Counted from the stretch's first letter, positions 1-5,863 are shown. The stretch: 6,698 bases of DNA from Bacteroidota bacterium (GCA_018969455.1 JAGWYI010000239.1:1-6698), one strand, 5' to 3'. The notes: a model not told the origin generated them from the sequence alone. Numbers and translations: made by a program.

Positions 1-139
1 ACTCGCAATATCCGTACTTCCGATCGCGGGTTACTCCCGAAAAATCGTCGGTAATGGCATCTCGCATGCCTACCAACCGATTGTAAAAGGTCGATTTCCC
101 AACATTGGGCCGACCAACTATCGCAACAATATTTCCCAT
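1..139 (-). CDS. der: GTPase Der (EngA), N-terminal fragment, cut by the window edge
   Basis: Translating the minus strand from the ATG at 139-137 gives 46 residues that match the start of Der, the GTPase with two tandem G domains that acts in late assembly of the 50S ribosomal subunit. The G1/P-loop GRPNVGKS is at residues 9-16. The switch I/G2 stretch SGVTRDR is at residues 34-40, with the DD preceding it that is common in Bacteroidota Der. Only the first part of G domain 1 is inside the window; the rest of this protein, normally about 430-490 residues, lies to the left. TACCTTTG on the same strand at 211-204 is a good -7 promoter candidate and would give a leader of roughly 60 nt. The family call is based on the sequence and is secure, because the P-loop followed by GVTRDR is diagnostic for Der/EngA as opposed to Era or Obg. 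Confidence 0.93.
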   Translation of the reverse strand, partial: MGNIVAIVGRPNVGKSTFYNRLVGMRDAITDDFSGVTRDRKYGYCE

Positions 140-152
140 TTTAATTGAATGA

Positions 153-185
153 TTGGAACATGGGGTTTTCTAATTCTTACATTTG
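153..185 (+). promoter_or_regulatory. Candidate promoter (TTG ... TACATTTG) for the MBL-fold gene
   Basis: TACATTTG at 178-185 is an exact match to the Bacteroidota -7 consensus TAnnTTTG. A TTG at 153-155 lies 22 nt upstream, within or near the usual spacing for the -33 element. Transcription would begin near 190-195, about 55 nt before the ATG at 247. This argues that the in-frame TTG at 145 is not the real translation start. The box faces the der promoter box at 204-211 on the other strand. Confidence 0.45.
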
Positions 186-203
186 TGCCTGTCAAATGCG
201 GTG

Positions 204-211
204 CAAAGGTA
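204..211 (-). promoter_or_regulatory. Candidate -7 promoter box (TACCTTTG) for der
   Basis: On the minus strand this is an exact match to the Bacteroidota -7 consensus TAnnTTTG, followed by GCACC, and lies 64 bp upstream of the der start codon. No TTG (-33) is seen at the usual distance of about 17-23 nt; the nearest are 4 and 12 nt away. The call therefore rests on the -7 box alone. Confidence 0.45.
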
Positions 212-246
212 GACACAAGAATCCAAACCTTCCCATTTTACCCATT

Positions 247-1167
247 ATGAACAAAATAATATACCGTGATCCTCATATAACCATTTTTCAAAGCGCGCTC
301 TTTCAAACCAATTCCACCGTGATCAAAACCGATGACGTGGTGATGGTGGTCGACCCCTGCTGGTTGCCCGATGAGGTAATGGAAATTCGAAATTACGTAG
401 ACAGAATCAAAGAGTTTAGACCTGTTTACCTTATTTTTACGCATTCTGATTATGATCATATTATAGGCTACAAAGCATTCGAAGCCGATAAAGTATTCAT
501 CTCACAGGCCATGGCCGACAACCCCCTGAAAGACCGTGTGCTGGAGCAAGCCATCGACTTTGACGAAAAGTTTTATGTCGACCGGCCCTACCCCATTGAA
601 TACCCCGAAGCCGATTTTCACGTGTTCCGGGATGGTGTTCAGTTCAGAAGAGGCCAAACCAAGCTGACATTTTACCTGGCTCCCGGCCATACGGCAGACA
701 GCATGATGATGGTGGTGTGGCAACTGGGCTTGTGCCTGGCTGGCGATTACCTTTCCAACATCGAATTCCCTTTTATATACAGTTCAAGCGTCGATTATGT
801 TCACACCCTGGAGAAATTACCCCGAATACACGACCGAAACTGGTTTACCCGACTCGTTCCAGGTCATGGCGATCCTGCGCTTACCATAAATGACTGGCTG
901 CAACGTCGAACCGAGAGCCTGGCTTACATCTATGCTTTGCGGGAAAGCATCGCTAGCGGCGTCCCTTTTGATGAAAATTCGCTCTGGGCGAGATACCGCT
1001 TCCCCCGATTGCAACAAAAATACCATGCCGATAACGTCAACCTGATGATCCGGGAATTCGAAGAAGGCCTCTGGACCTGGGATCCCGACTTTGTTTTCGA
1101 CCCTGAAACCCATGGATTCTGGGAACAAAACAGTAAAAATGAACCGGAAGAAAACGAAGACCTTTAA
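247..1167 (+). CDS. Metallo-beta-lactamase-fold hydrolase (306 aa)
   Basis: Probable metal-dependent hydrolase of the metallo-beta-lactamase (MBL) superfamily; the substrate is unknown. Metal-ligand motifs appear in the usual order: THSDYDH at residues 65-71, PGHTAD with H148, AGDYLS with D167, and VPGHGDP with H207. The first motif is the HxDxDH variant, with D68 where the classical HxHxDH has its second histidine. An early VVDPCW (35-39) fits the strand-turn before the active site. The C-terminal 90 or so residues are helical and charged, ending in an acidic tail. There is no signal peptide, so it is probably cytoplasmic. I chose the ATG at 247. The frame is open back to a TTG at 145, but those 34 residues (Cys-rich, low quality) overlap the candidate promoter. 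It is transcribed alone, divergent from der and convergent with the rhomboid gene. Superfamily call firm, subfamily unknown. Confidence 0.88.
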   Translation: MNKIIYRDPHITIFQSALFQTNSTVIKTDDVVMVVDPCWLPDEVMEIRNYVDRIKEFRPVYLIFTHSDYDHIIGYKAFEADKVFISQAMADNPLKDRVLEQAIDFDEKFYVDRPYPIEYPEADFHVFRDGVQFRRGQTKLTFYLAPGHTADSMMMVVWQLGLCLAGDYLSNIEFPFIYSSSVDYVHTLEKLPRIHDRNWFTRLVPGHGDPALTINDWLQRRTESLAYIYALRESIASGVPFDENSLWARYRFPRLQQKYHADNVNLMIREFEEGLWTWDPDFVFDPETHGFWEQNSKNEPEENEDL

Positions 1168-1207
1168 TTTAATTCAAACTGTATACTTCCAGGCATAACC
1201 ATCAAAT

Positions 1208-1300
1208 TATACCAGGATTCGCCGGATTTTGTGGATAAATCAGGATGGATTTCGCTGATTTCTAATGATTTATAAAGATCGCTGTGCCCAAAACCTGGCG
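1208..1300 (-). repeat. Dispersed structured repeat, copy A (inverted relative to copy B)
   Basis: The reverse complement of 1208-1300 aligns without gaps to 4918-5010 with 84 of 93 positions identical by my count. The core 1208-1260 has a single mismatch. Inside it, AAATCAG and CTGATTT can form a 7-bp stem around an 11-nt loop (plus-strand arms 1237-1243 and 1255-1261). It lies between the 3' ends of two convergent genes, about 40 bp after the MBL-fold stop codon. It has no coding content that I can defend. It resembles a short non-autonomous or REP/MITE-like intergenic repeat; which class is not determined. Confidence 0.85.
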
Positions 1301-1375
1301 TCGCGAAGCACAAGTAATTGACAATCAATTATTTAATAATAATAAACCTCGCCGTTCAAGCAGCATTCCGGATGA

Positions 1376-2062
1376 CTACAAATAGAACTCCGAATCGGCA
1401 TTCCGCCGAGCCAAAAACTGCCGCTTGAAAAACCTGCCCGAAAATAAACCAAAAGCAAAGCCCCCGATATGCGCCCACCATGCTACGCCCCCTGCGTCGT
1501 GGGTATGCATGCCCAGCGCCTGAAAACCGGAAAGCAACTGCTCCATAAACCAGATTCCCAAAAATACCCAGGATGGCACATAAAACACCACAAAAAACAG
1601 TAAAAGCAACATCCGAATGCGCGATTTCGGAAACATCACAATGTAGGCGCCCATCACAGCGGCAATTGCACCGCTCGCTCCAACACAGGGAACCTCGCTA
1701 TACGGTGCAATAAACACCTGCATCAGGCCGGCAGCCAATCCTCCCAGAAAATAAAACAGCAAAAAACGGCGATTGCCTATGGTAGCCTCTATGTTGTCGG
1801 CAAATATCCACAAATACAGCATGTTCCCAAGCAAATGCATCCAACTCCCATGCAGAAACATGCTGGTAAACAGGGTTTGAAGATCGTGGCCGACACTGAT
1901 TTCGGCAGGCACAGCGCCATACTGCTCCACAAAAACGGCTTGAAGCCCCTGCGGTAAAGACTGCTGGAACAAAAAAACACACACATTCAACACAATGAGT
2001 GCATAACTGAAAAGCGCCGGATGACCGCGCTCAATGTTGTCGTCACCAATTGGAAAAATCAT
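1376..2062 (-). CDS. Rhomboid-family intramembrane serine protease (228 aa)
   Basis: Rhomboids cleave transmembrane segments of client proteins within the membrane using a Ser-His dyad. The key residues are present. GASGAI has catalytic S130, and WWAHIGGFAFG has catalytic H198 near the start of the last helix. HLLGN supplies H76 and N80, the HxxxN element that contributes to the oxyanion hole. Hydrophobic segments at about 19-33, 66-88, 99-118, 124-144, 149-172 and 194-212 give the six-helix bacterial core, with no extra cytoplasmic domain. The start MIFPIGDDNI is typical of bacterial rhomboids of this size. A Trp/Phe-rich loop lies between helices 5 and 6 (163-195). It is 39 bp downstream of the membrane-protein gene on the same strand, so the two are probably cotranscribed. 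Substrates cannot be inferred. Confidence 0.93.
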   Translation of the reverse strand: MIFPIGDDNIERGHPALFSYALIVLNVCVFLFQQSLPQGLQAVFVEQYGAVPAEISVGHDLQTLFTSMFLHGSWMHLLGNMLYLWIFADNIEATIGNRRFLLFYFLGGLAAGLMQVFIAPYSEVPCVGASGAIAAVMGAYIVMFPKSRIRMLLLLFFVVFYVPSWVFLGIWFMEQLLSGFQALGMHTHDAGGVAWWAHIGGFAFGLFSGRFFKRQFLARRNADSEFYL

Positions 2063-2101
2063 GCTCGATTGGGATGCTTACCTGAAAAGTGTTGAACACA
2101 A

Positions 2102-2593
2102 TTAGCCTTCTACCCAGCCCTTTTGCCAGGCCTCCAGGATAACGGTCTGTAATTCTATTGGCTTTTGGGTTCCTATGCATATTTTTTTACCATCTTTCAA
2201 CACCAAAGCCAACCCATCAGATCCACCAATATTGTAAACGGTCCCATATTTAAAGCTCTGGCGAATGCCCCAGCCGCCTACAAAACCATAATTGACAAGC
2301 TCGGCAGTCTTTACCTCCGACCAGGGAATGTGCTTTTGCACAAAAGGACGCATCGTCATTTGAATGCCCCGGGCATCAATTTCGGTTTGAAGCGAAATAT
2401 ACCAAATCAGTCCGATCAGGGCTGCTATAAACAGCAACAAACCCAGCAGACCAAGGTTTGACATTGGATGATTGCCAAATGCCTCTTGCAGCACCATCTG
2501 TTGATACAAACCGACGAGGGGGATGAGCAATCCAAGCCCCATGGGAATCAGGATCCACCCTTTTCTAAAATTCTGATTTTCTGAAAATTGCAT
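2102..2593 (-). CDS. Two-helix membrane protein, possibly with a C-terminal PH-like domain (163 aa)
   Basis: Two hydrophobic segments (about residues 13-30 and 46-67) form a hairpin anchor. They are followed by about 95 soluble residues rich in predicted beta strands. The soluble part contains PWSEVKTAEL (90-99), an aromatic/Gly stretch with GFVGGWGIR (103-111), and KYGTVYNIGG (116-124). It ends in ALVLKDGKKICIGTQKP followed by a C-terminal helix. This layout resembles bacterial membrane-anchored PH-like (bPH/DUF) proteins, where a strand-rich domain sits on a two-helix anchor; that assignment is inference from architecture. It starts at the ATG at 2593, 22 nt downstream of TATTTTTG on the same strand, and appears to be the first gene of a two-gene unit with the rhomboid gene. 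The biochemical role is unknown. Confidence 0.8.
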   Translation of the reverse strand: MQFSENQNFRKGWILIPMGLGLLIPLVGLYQQMVLQEAFGNHPMSNLGLLGLLLFIAALIGLIWYISLQTEIDARGIQMTMRPFVQKHIPWSEVKTAELVNYGFVGGWGIRQSFKYGTVYNIGGSDGLALVLKDGKKICIGTQKPIELQTVILEAWQKGWVEG

Positions 2594-2614
2594 GCGTTCA
2601 GGCGTTTATCCATG

Positions 2615-2622
2615 CAAAAATA
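2615..2622 (-). promoter_or_regulatory. Candidate -7 promoter box (TATTTTTG) for the membrane protein-rhomboid unit
   Basis: On the minus strand this is an exact TAnnTTTG match ending 21 nt before the ATG at 2593, which would give a very short leader. No TTG is found at the normal -33 distance. The region is AT-rich, so a chance match is possible. It lies in the 119-bp gap between two divergent genes. Confidence 0.4.
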
Positions 2623-2712
2623 GGTTTTAAAATCTGTTTAGGATAATTTTTTCGAATTGTGATACCACACGTGCAGCATTCCATTCCGCTTGTCCGTTTT
2701 TACCCTAAAAAA

Positions 2713-3402
2713 ATGACAGATATACCCTCTAAATTGTTGCTACCCTTGCTGTTGGCGCTTTGCATGCTCCTGAGCGGCCGCATATTTTTCCTGTTTCACC
2801 CGGATGGTTGGCCAAATGATTCGGTTTCAGCAGCAATATTGGGTAGTACGCTTTTATTTGGGCTGCTTTTGCTGTTATCTTGGCACTATCGAAAGGTACT
2901 TGCGCAGCCAAACAACGCTCAATCGCAGCAATTTGGCCTGTACATCGGTTTGTTGTGGACCCTGGAAATTGCAATCAACAACTTTGTGCAGCCGGCATTG
3001 GCCTACCGCGATAATATAGACAATGGCATATGGGCTATTATCACCCTGCTCATACTTGCGATTGGGTTTCAGAAAACTTTGGAATCCGGCAATTTTCGCC
3101 GTGGCGTACAAGCCGGTTTCTGGTCGGGCCTGGGCAGCGGGGTGCTTGCTTGTCTGTCGGCCTTGTTGCTAATCAATTTCGCCATGAACCAGGTATGCCG
3201 TGACCCATTAAACATAAAGGAATGGCAGGATATTGGGCATGGCGAATACACCCACAACATGGCCGTGTATTTTGCTTATCAAAGTTATACAGGCGCTGTT
3301 TTACACTTATATCTGTTAGGTATGATCTGGGGCCTCCTATTTGGCGCACTCGGAGCTGCACTGGGCCTGATTTTGAGCAGATTAAAATCAAAAACAGGAT
3401 AA
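2713..3402 (+). CDS. Six-helix integral membrane protein of unknown function (229 aa)
   Basis: I do not recognise a named family. From the ATG at 2713 the protein has hydrophobic segments at about residues 7-28, 38-57, 74-94, 103-121, 134-155 and 198-221, so it is almost entirely membrane-embedded. Glycine-rich helices stand out: GFWSGLGSG (135-143) and GLLFGALGAALG (207-218). The largest loop lies between helices 5 and 6 (about 156-195). It contains DPLNIKEWQDIG, then several His and Tyr residues (HGEYTHNMAVYFAYQ). A short loop with NNFVQPALAYRDNIDNG joins helices 3 and 4. The frame stays open upstream to a GTG at 2659, but the ATG at 2713 is preceded by an A-run and directly precedes the first helix, so it is preferred. 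No catalytic motif is visible. It is a single-gene unit, divergent from the PH-like/rhomboid pair. Confidence 0.8.
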   Translation: MTDIPSKLLLPLLLALCMLLSGRIFFLFHPDGWPNDSVSAAILGSTLLFGLLLLLSWHYRKVLAQPNNAQSQQFGLYIGLLWTLEIAINNFVQPALAYRDNIDNGIWAIITLLILAIGFQKTLESGNFRRGVQAGFWSGLGSGVLACLSALLLINFAMNQVCRDPLNIKEWQDIGHGEYTHNMAVYFAYQSYTGAVLHLYLLGMIWGLLFGALGAALGLILSRLKSKTG

Positions 3403-3461
3403 AATAGGTAGCTCAAACAATTTTTATTTCCTTTGGTCTTGTTAAATGATGTATGCTTCGC

Positions 3462-3521
3462 GCTGCTTGCTTTCGCGCCCGGCATAAGCAGCAATGCGGC
3501 CATTCCGGCAGCGTTCCGCAT
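3462..3521. other. GC-rich spacer with two tandem inverted repeats
   Basis: GCTGCTT (3462-3468) pairs with AAGCAGC (3486-3492), a 7-bp stem with a 17-nt loop. Immediately after it, ATGCGG (3494-3499) pairs with CCGCAT (3516-3521), a 6-bp stem. The segment is much richer in GC than the flanking AT-rich spacer. It lies between the stop codon at 3402 and the aminotransferase start at 3555. Neither stem is followed by a T-run on the plus strand, so a classical intrinsic terminator is unlikely. Function unknown. Confidence 0.45.
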
Positions 3522-3525
3522 CATT

Positions 3526-3552
3526 TTGCCCTTAACGCTTCAATTAATTTTG
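3526..3552 (+). promoter_or_regulatory. Candidate promoter (TTG ... TAATTTTG) directly abutting the aminotransferase start
   Basis: TAATTTTG at 3545-3552 is an exact TAnnTTTG match ending 2 nt before the ATG at 3555. A TTG at 3526-3528 lies 16 nt upstream, slightly tighter than usual. If it is used, the transcript would begin at or very close to the start codon, giving a leaderless or nearly leaderless mRNA. Confidence 0.35.
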
Positions 3553-3554
3553 CA

Positions 3555-4832
3555 ATGACTACAAATCGCCGCAGCTTCATCCGTCAGGCAAGTACCCTTC
3601 TCGGTGCATACGCCCTTCATCCCAGCCGAAACGAAGCATTTCCAAATCTGACAACTGCATTAGATTCCCAATATTTGGGCCCAGATGAAGATGCCGAATT
3701 TTGGCGGCGCATCCGACTGGAATATGCCATTTCTCCAGGCTTAATCAATCTCAACAACGGCGGCGTAAGCCCTACACCGCGCGTAACCCTCGATGCCCTG
3801 GATCATTTCAACCGGCTTTCTAGTGAGGCGCCCTCCTATTACATGTGGCGCACGCTGGATAACAACCGGGAACCCTTGCGCGAAAACCTCGCCCAATTGG
3901 CCGGCGTTGATCCGGAAACACTGGCCCTCAATCGGAATGCCACAGAATCGCTCAATACCATTATTTTCGGACTGCACTTGAAGGCAGGCGATGAAATTGT
4001 ATTATCGAAATACGATTACCCCAATATGATCAATGCGTGGAAACAACGCGCCCAACGCGATGGCGTCAAACTGGTATGGGTAGATCTGGACTTGCCCTCT
4101 GAAAACGAAGAGGTCCTGGCAGAGGCCTATATCTCCAAATTTACAGATAAAACACGCCTGGTTCACGTCACCCACCTCATCAATTGGTGCGGGCAAATAA
4201 TGCCGGTTGCCCGCATTGCCGATGCCGCACACCAACGCAACATTGAAGTATTGGCCGATGCTGCACACTCATTTGCCTTGCTAAACTATAAAATTCCCGA
4301 TTTGCACTGCGACTATTTCGGAACCAGTTTGCACAAATGGCTTTGCGCGCCCTATGGCACCGGACTAATGTGGATAAAGAAAGAAAAAATTGGACAAATT
4401 TATCCACTGCTCAGCAATGACAAACCCGATAGTGATCAAATTCGTAAATTCGAAAGTTTGGGAACCCGCAGCTTTCCCACTGAAATGGCAACCGGCTATT
4501 CCCTCGATCTGCACAACCTGATCGGGTCCCAACGCAAGCAAAAACGGATGCATTTCCTTAAAAACTACTGGATGGAACAGGTTCAGGAGGTGAAAGGCAT
4601 TCGTTTTTTCACATCCATGGATCCCCAATGGGGCTGCGCCATCGGTACTTTTGGCATCGAAGGCAAAAAGCCAGGGGAAATTTCTGAAAAATTGTTAAAT
4701 AACTATAAAATTCATGCCGTTGGCATCGAATGGGAAAAAATTGCCGGCGTGCGCGTTACCCCCAATGTATATACCCAGGAATATGAACTGGACAAACTGG
4801 TAAAAGCCATCAAGGAAATCGCTGCTGCATGA
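3555..4832 (+). CDS. Class V aminotransferase-fold PLP enzyme with twin-arginine motif (425 aa), isopenicillin N epimerase-like
   Basis: PLP-dependent enzyme of fold type I, class V, closest in style to isopenicillin N epimerase-like and cysteine desulfurase-like proteins. The reaction is not determinable here. LNNGGVSPTP (66-75) is the substrate/PLP-loop opening. RNATESLN (127-134) supplies the phosphate-binding Thr/Glu. LADAAHSF (233-240) carries D235, which contacts the pyridine nitrogen, and H238. GTSLHKWLCAPYGTG has the Schiff-base lysine K261. GTRSFP (303-308) is the conserved C-terminal-side active-site loop. The N-terminus TTNRRSFIRQAS matches a twin-arginine motif followed by a short apolar stretch (about 11-21), suggesting Tat export of the folded holoenzyme. 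I chose the ATG at 3555 because the 34 upstream in-frame residues, back to 3453, lie over the GC-rich hairpin spacer and do not look coding. It is monocistronic and convergent with the HExxH gene. Confidence 0.9.
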   Translation: MTTNRRSFIRQASTLLGAYALHPSRNEAFPNLTTALDSQYLGPDEDAEFWRRIRLEYAISPGLINLNNGGVSPTPRVTLDALDHFNRLSSEAPSYYMWRTLDNNREPLRENLAQLAGVDPETLALNRNATESLNTIIFGLHLKAGDEIVLSKYDYPNMINAWKQRAQRDGVKLVWVDLDLPSENEEVLAEAYISKFTDKTRLVHVTHLINWCGQIMPVARIADAAHQRNIEVLADAAHSFALLNYKIPDLHCDYFGTSLHKWLCAPYGTGLMWIKKEKIGQIYPLLSNDKPDSDQIRKFESLGTRSFPTEMATGYSLDLHNLIGSQRKQKRMHFLKNYWMEQVQEVKGIRFFTSMDPQWGCAIGTFGIEGKKPGEISEKLLNNYKIHAVGIEWEKIAGVRVTPNVYTQEYELDKLVKAIKEIAAA

Positions 4833-4917
4833 GCGCCAAACCGATTCCCCCAGGCACTCACGTGTCGAACATTAAGCGCAAGCAGTGGAACCCTCTGCAC
4901 AAATGTATACTTTACGC

Positions 4918-5010
4918 CGCCAGATTTTGTACATAACGAACTTTATAATTCATTATAAATCAGCGAAATCCATCCTGATTTACCCACAAAATCCGGCGAA
5001 TCCTGGTATA
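4918..5010 (+). repeat. Dispersed structured repeat, copy B
   Basis: Second copy of the element at 1208-1300, in the opposite orientation on the chromosome; about 84 of 93 positions are identical. TAAATCAG (4956-4963) and CTGATTTA (4975-4982) form a perfect 8-bp stem with an 11-nt loop, one pair longer than in copy A. A second, mutually exclusive pairing, TTTATA (4942-4947) with TATAAA (4954-4959), is perfect in this copy only. It ends 10 bp beyond the stop codon of the HExxH gene (5021), again between convergent genes. Confidence 0.85.
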
Positions 5011-5020
5011 TGTGTATGCA

Positions 5021-5863
5021 TCATCCGCAACCTTCCTTCAATTTACCCACATCGAAATCCTCCGGAACCGGAATTGTCTGAATAAAAAGCAACCAATCTG
5101 ATTCGAATTGTTCCACTGAAAAACCATATATCGATTCAAAATGCCCAAAACCCAGGGTCCAAAGCGATTTTAACTTATTCATGCCATATTTTTCATACAG
5201 GTATTTAAATACACCCGCACTTTGAATATAAGAAATTACATCACTTGTTTTAACCTGATCCTCAAATTTTTCTACCAGATTCCTGAGTGAAAACAGTTGC
5301 TTCGAACGGGCATAATACGCATTGATTGTATACATCGGATTGTCATAAAAGCAGAAGTTATCTGCATAGCATGCTCCACCTTCATCTAGCAAGCGCGATG
5401 CAGGCGGGCCCCAGGTTTCGAAGGAAATCAGATGGAACAATTCATGCTTGAACTGAGGACGTGTATGGGTGTTGAATACAAAAAAAACCAAATCATGTCC
5501 CGGAGCAGCCCCGCCCTTTATTTTATATCCCATCACTTGCTGCATCTCCTCTTTGCTGTCAACCGCCAGCAGATAAATTCCATATGGATACCTTGAAACG
5601 TCTAGTACCGACAGCACCCGATAATAAGCCCAATCCAATGCCTGCTCCAATGCGTCAAGATGATGTGCCGCATATGATTCTTCCTTAAAATACAACCGGA
5701 AAGCCTTGTAGTTGATGGAAGACCAAGATATTGAATCATTGGCAATAAAGCCCCTGACATAAGCCGTTGGCTGTCGAAATACAGGCTGTTGGGAACAGGC
5801 AACAGGGGCCAAAATACCGAATGCAAGTACGAACAAAACAAATATTCTCATTTGACAATTCAT
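5021..5863 (-). CDS. Exported HExxH metallopeptidase-like protein, putative lipoprotein (280 aa)
   Basis: Probable zinc metallopeptidase-like protein of the gluzincin type (peptidase MA-like), acting outside the cytoplasm. FKHELFHLI contains HExxH (H140, E141, H144). LLDEGGACYAD, 16 residues on, offers E161 as the third zinc ligand in the DEGG/DEGxA context of MA-like proteins. Residues 5-22 form a hydrophobic signal peptide ending in APVAC-SQQ. C23 could be lipidated, but the -3 residue is Pro where a lipobox usually has Leu, so plain signal peptidase I cleavage is possible. The mature part begins with a beta-rich region, and helical segments (188-235) follow the active site. The start is either the ATG at 5863 or the one at 5851 (MRIFVLF), the latter giving a tidier signal peptide of 276 aa total. 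It is separated by 224 bp from the upstream DUF998 gene, so probably has its own promoter. Substrate unknown. Confidence 0.8.
   Translation of the reverse strand: MNCQMRIFVLFVLAFGILAPVACSQQPVFRQPTAYVRGFIANDSISWSSINYKAFRLYFKEESYAAHHLDALEQALDWAYYRVLSVLDVSRYPYGIYLLAVDSKEEMQQVMGYKIKGGAAPGHDLVFFVFNTHTRPQFKHELFHLISFETWGPPASRLLDEGGACYADNFCFYDNPMYTINAYYARSKQLFSLRNLVEKFEDQVKTSDVISYIQSAGVFKYLYEKYGMNKLKSLWTLGFGHFESIYGFSVEQFESDWLLFIQTIPVPEDFDVGKLKEGCG

Noticed and set aside
145..246. In-frame extension of the MBL-fold gene to a TTG at 145
   Set aside because: The 34 extra residues are Cys-rich and unlike the family N-terminus. They overlap both candidate promoters and would leave only a few bases to the der start.
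817..1128. 103-codon open frame antisense to the MBL-fold gene
   Set aside because: It is a shadow of a well-supported gene, with no recognisable motif or promoter of its own.
1312..1334. AT-rich inverted repeat (TAATTG/CAATTA with 5-nt loop) as a bidirectional terminator
   Set aside because: The stem is almost all A-T and no T-run follows on either strand in the right place; it would be too unstable.
2659..2712. GTG start at 2659 for the six-helix membrane protein
   Set aside because: The added residues are polar and unneeded; the ATG at 2713 directly precedes helix 1 and follows an A-run.
3462..3492. Hairpin as an intrinsic terminator for the 2713-3402 gene
   Set aside because: The loop is long (17 nt) and no T-tract follows; it is kept as an unexplained structure instead.
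3453..3554. In-frame extension of the aminotransferase gene to an ATG at 3453
   Set aside because: It runs over the GC-rich hairpin island, encodes a low-quality Cys/His-rich stretch, and would bury the twin-arginine signal.
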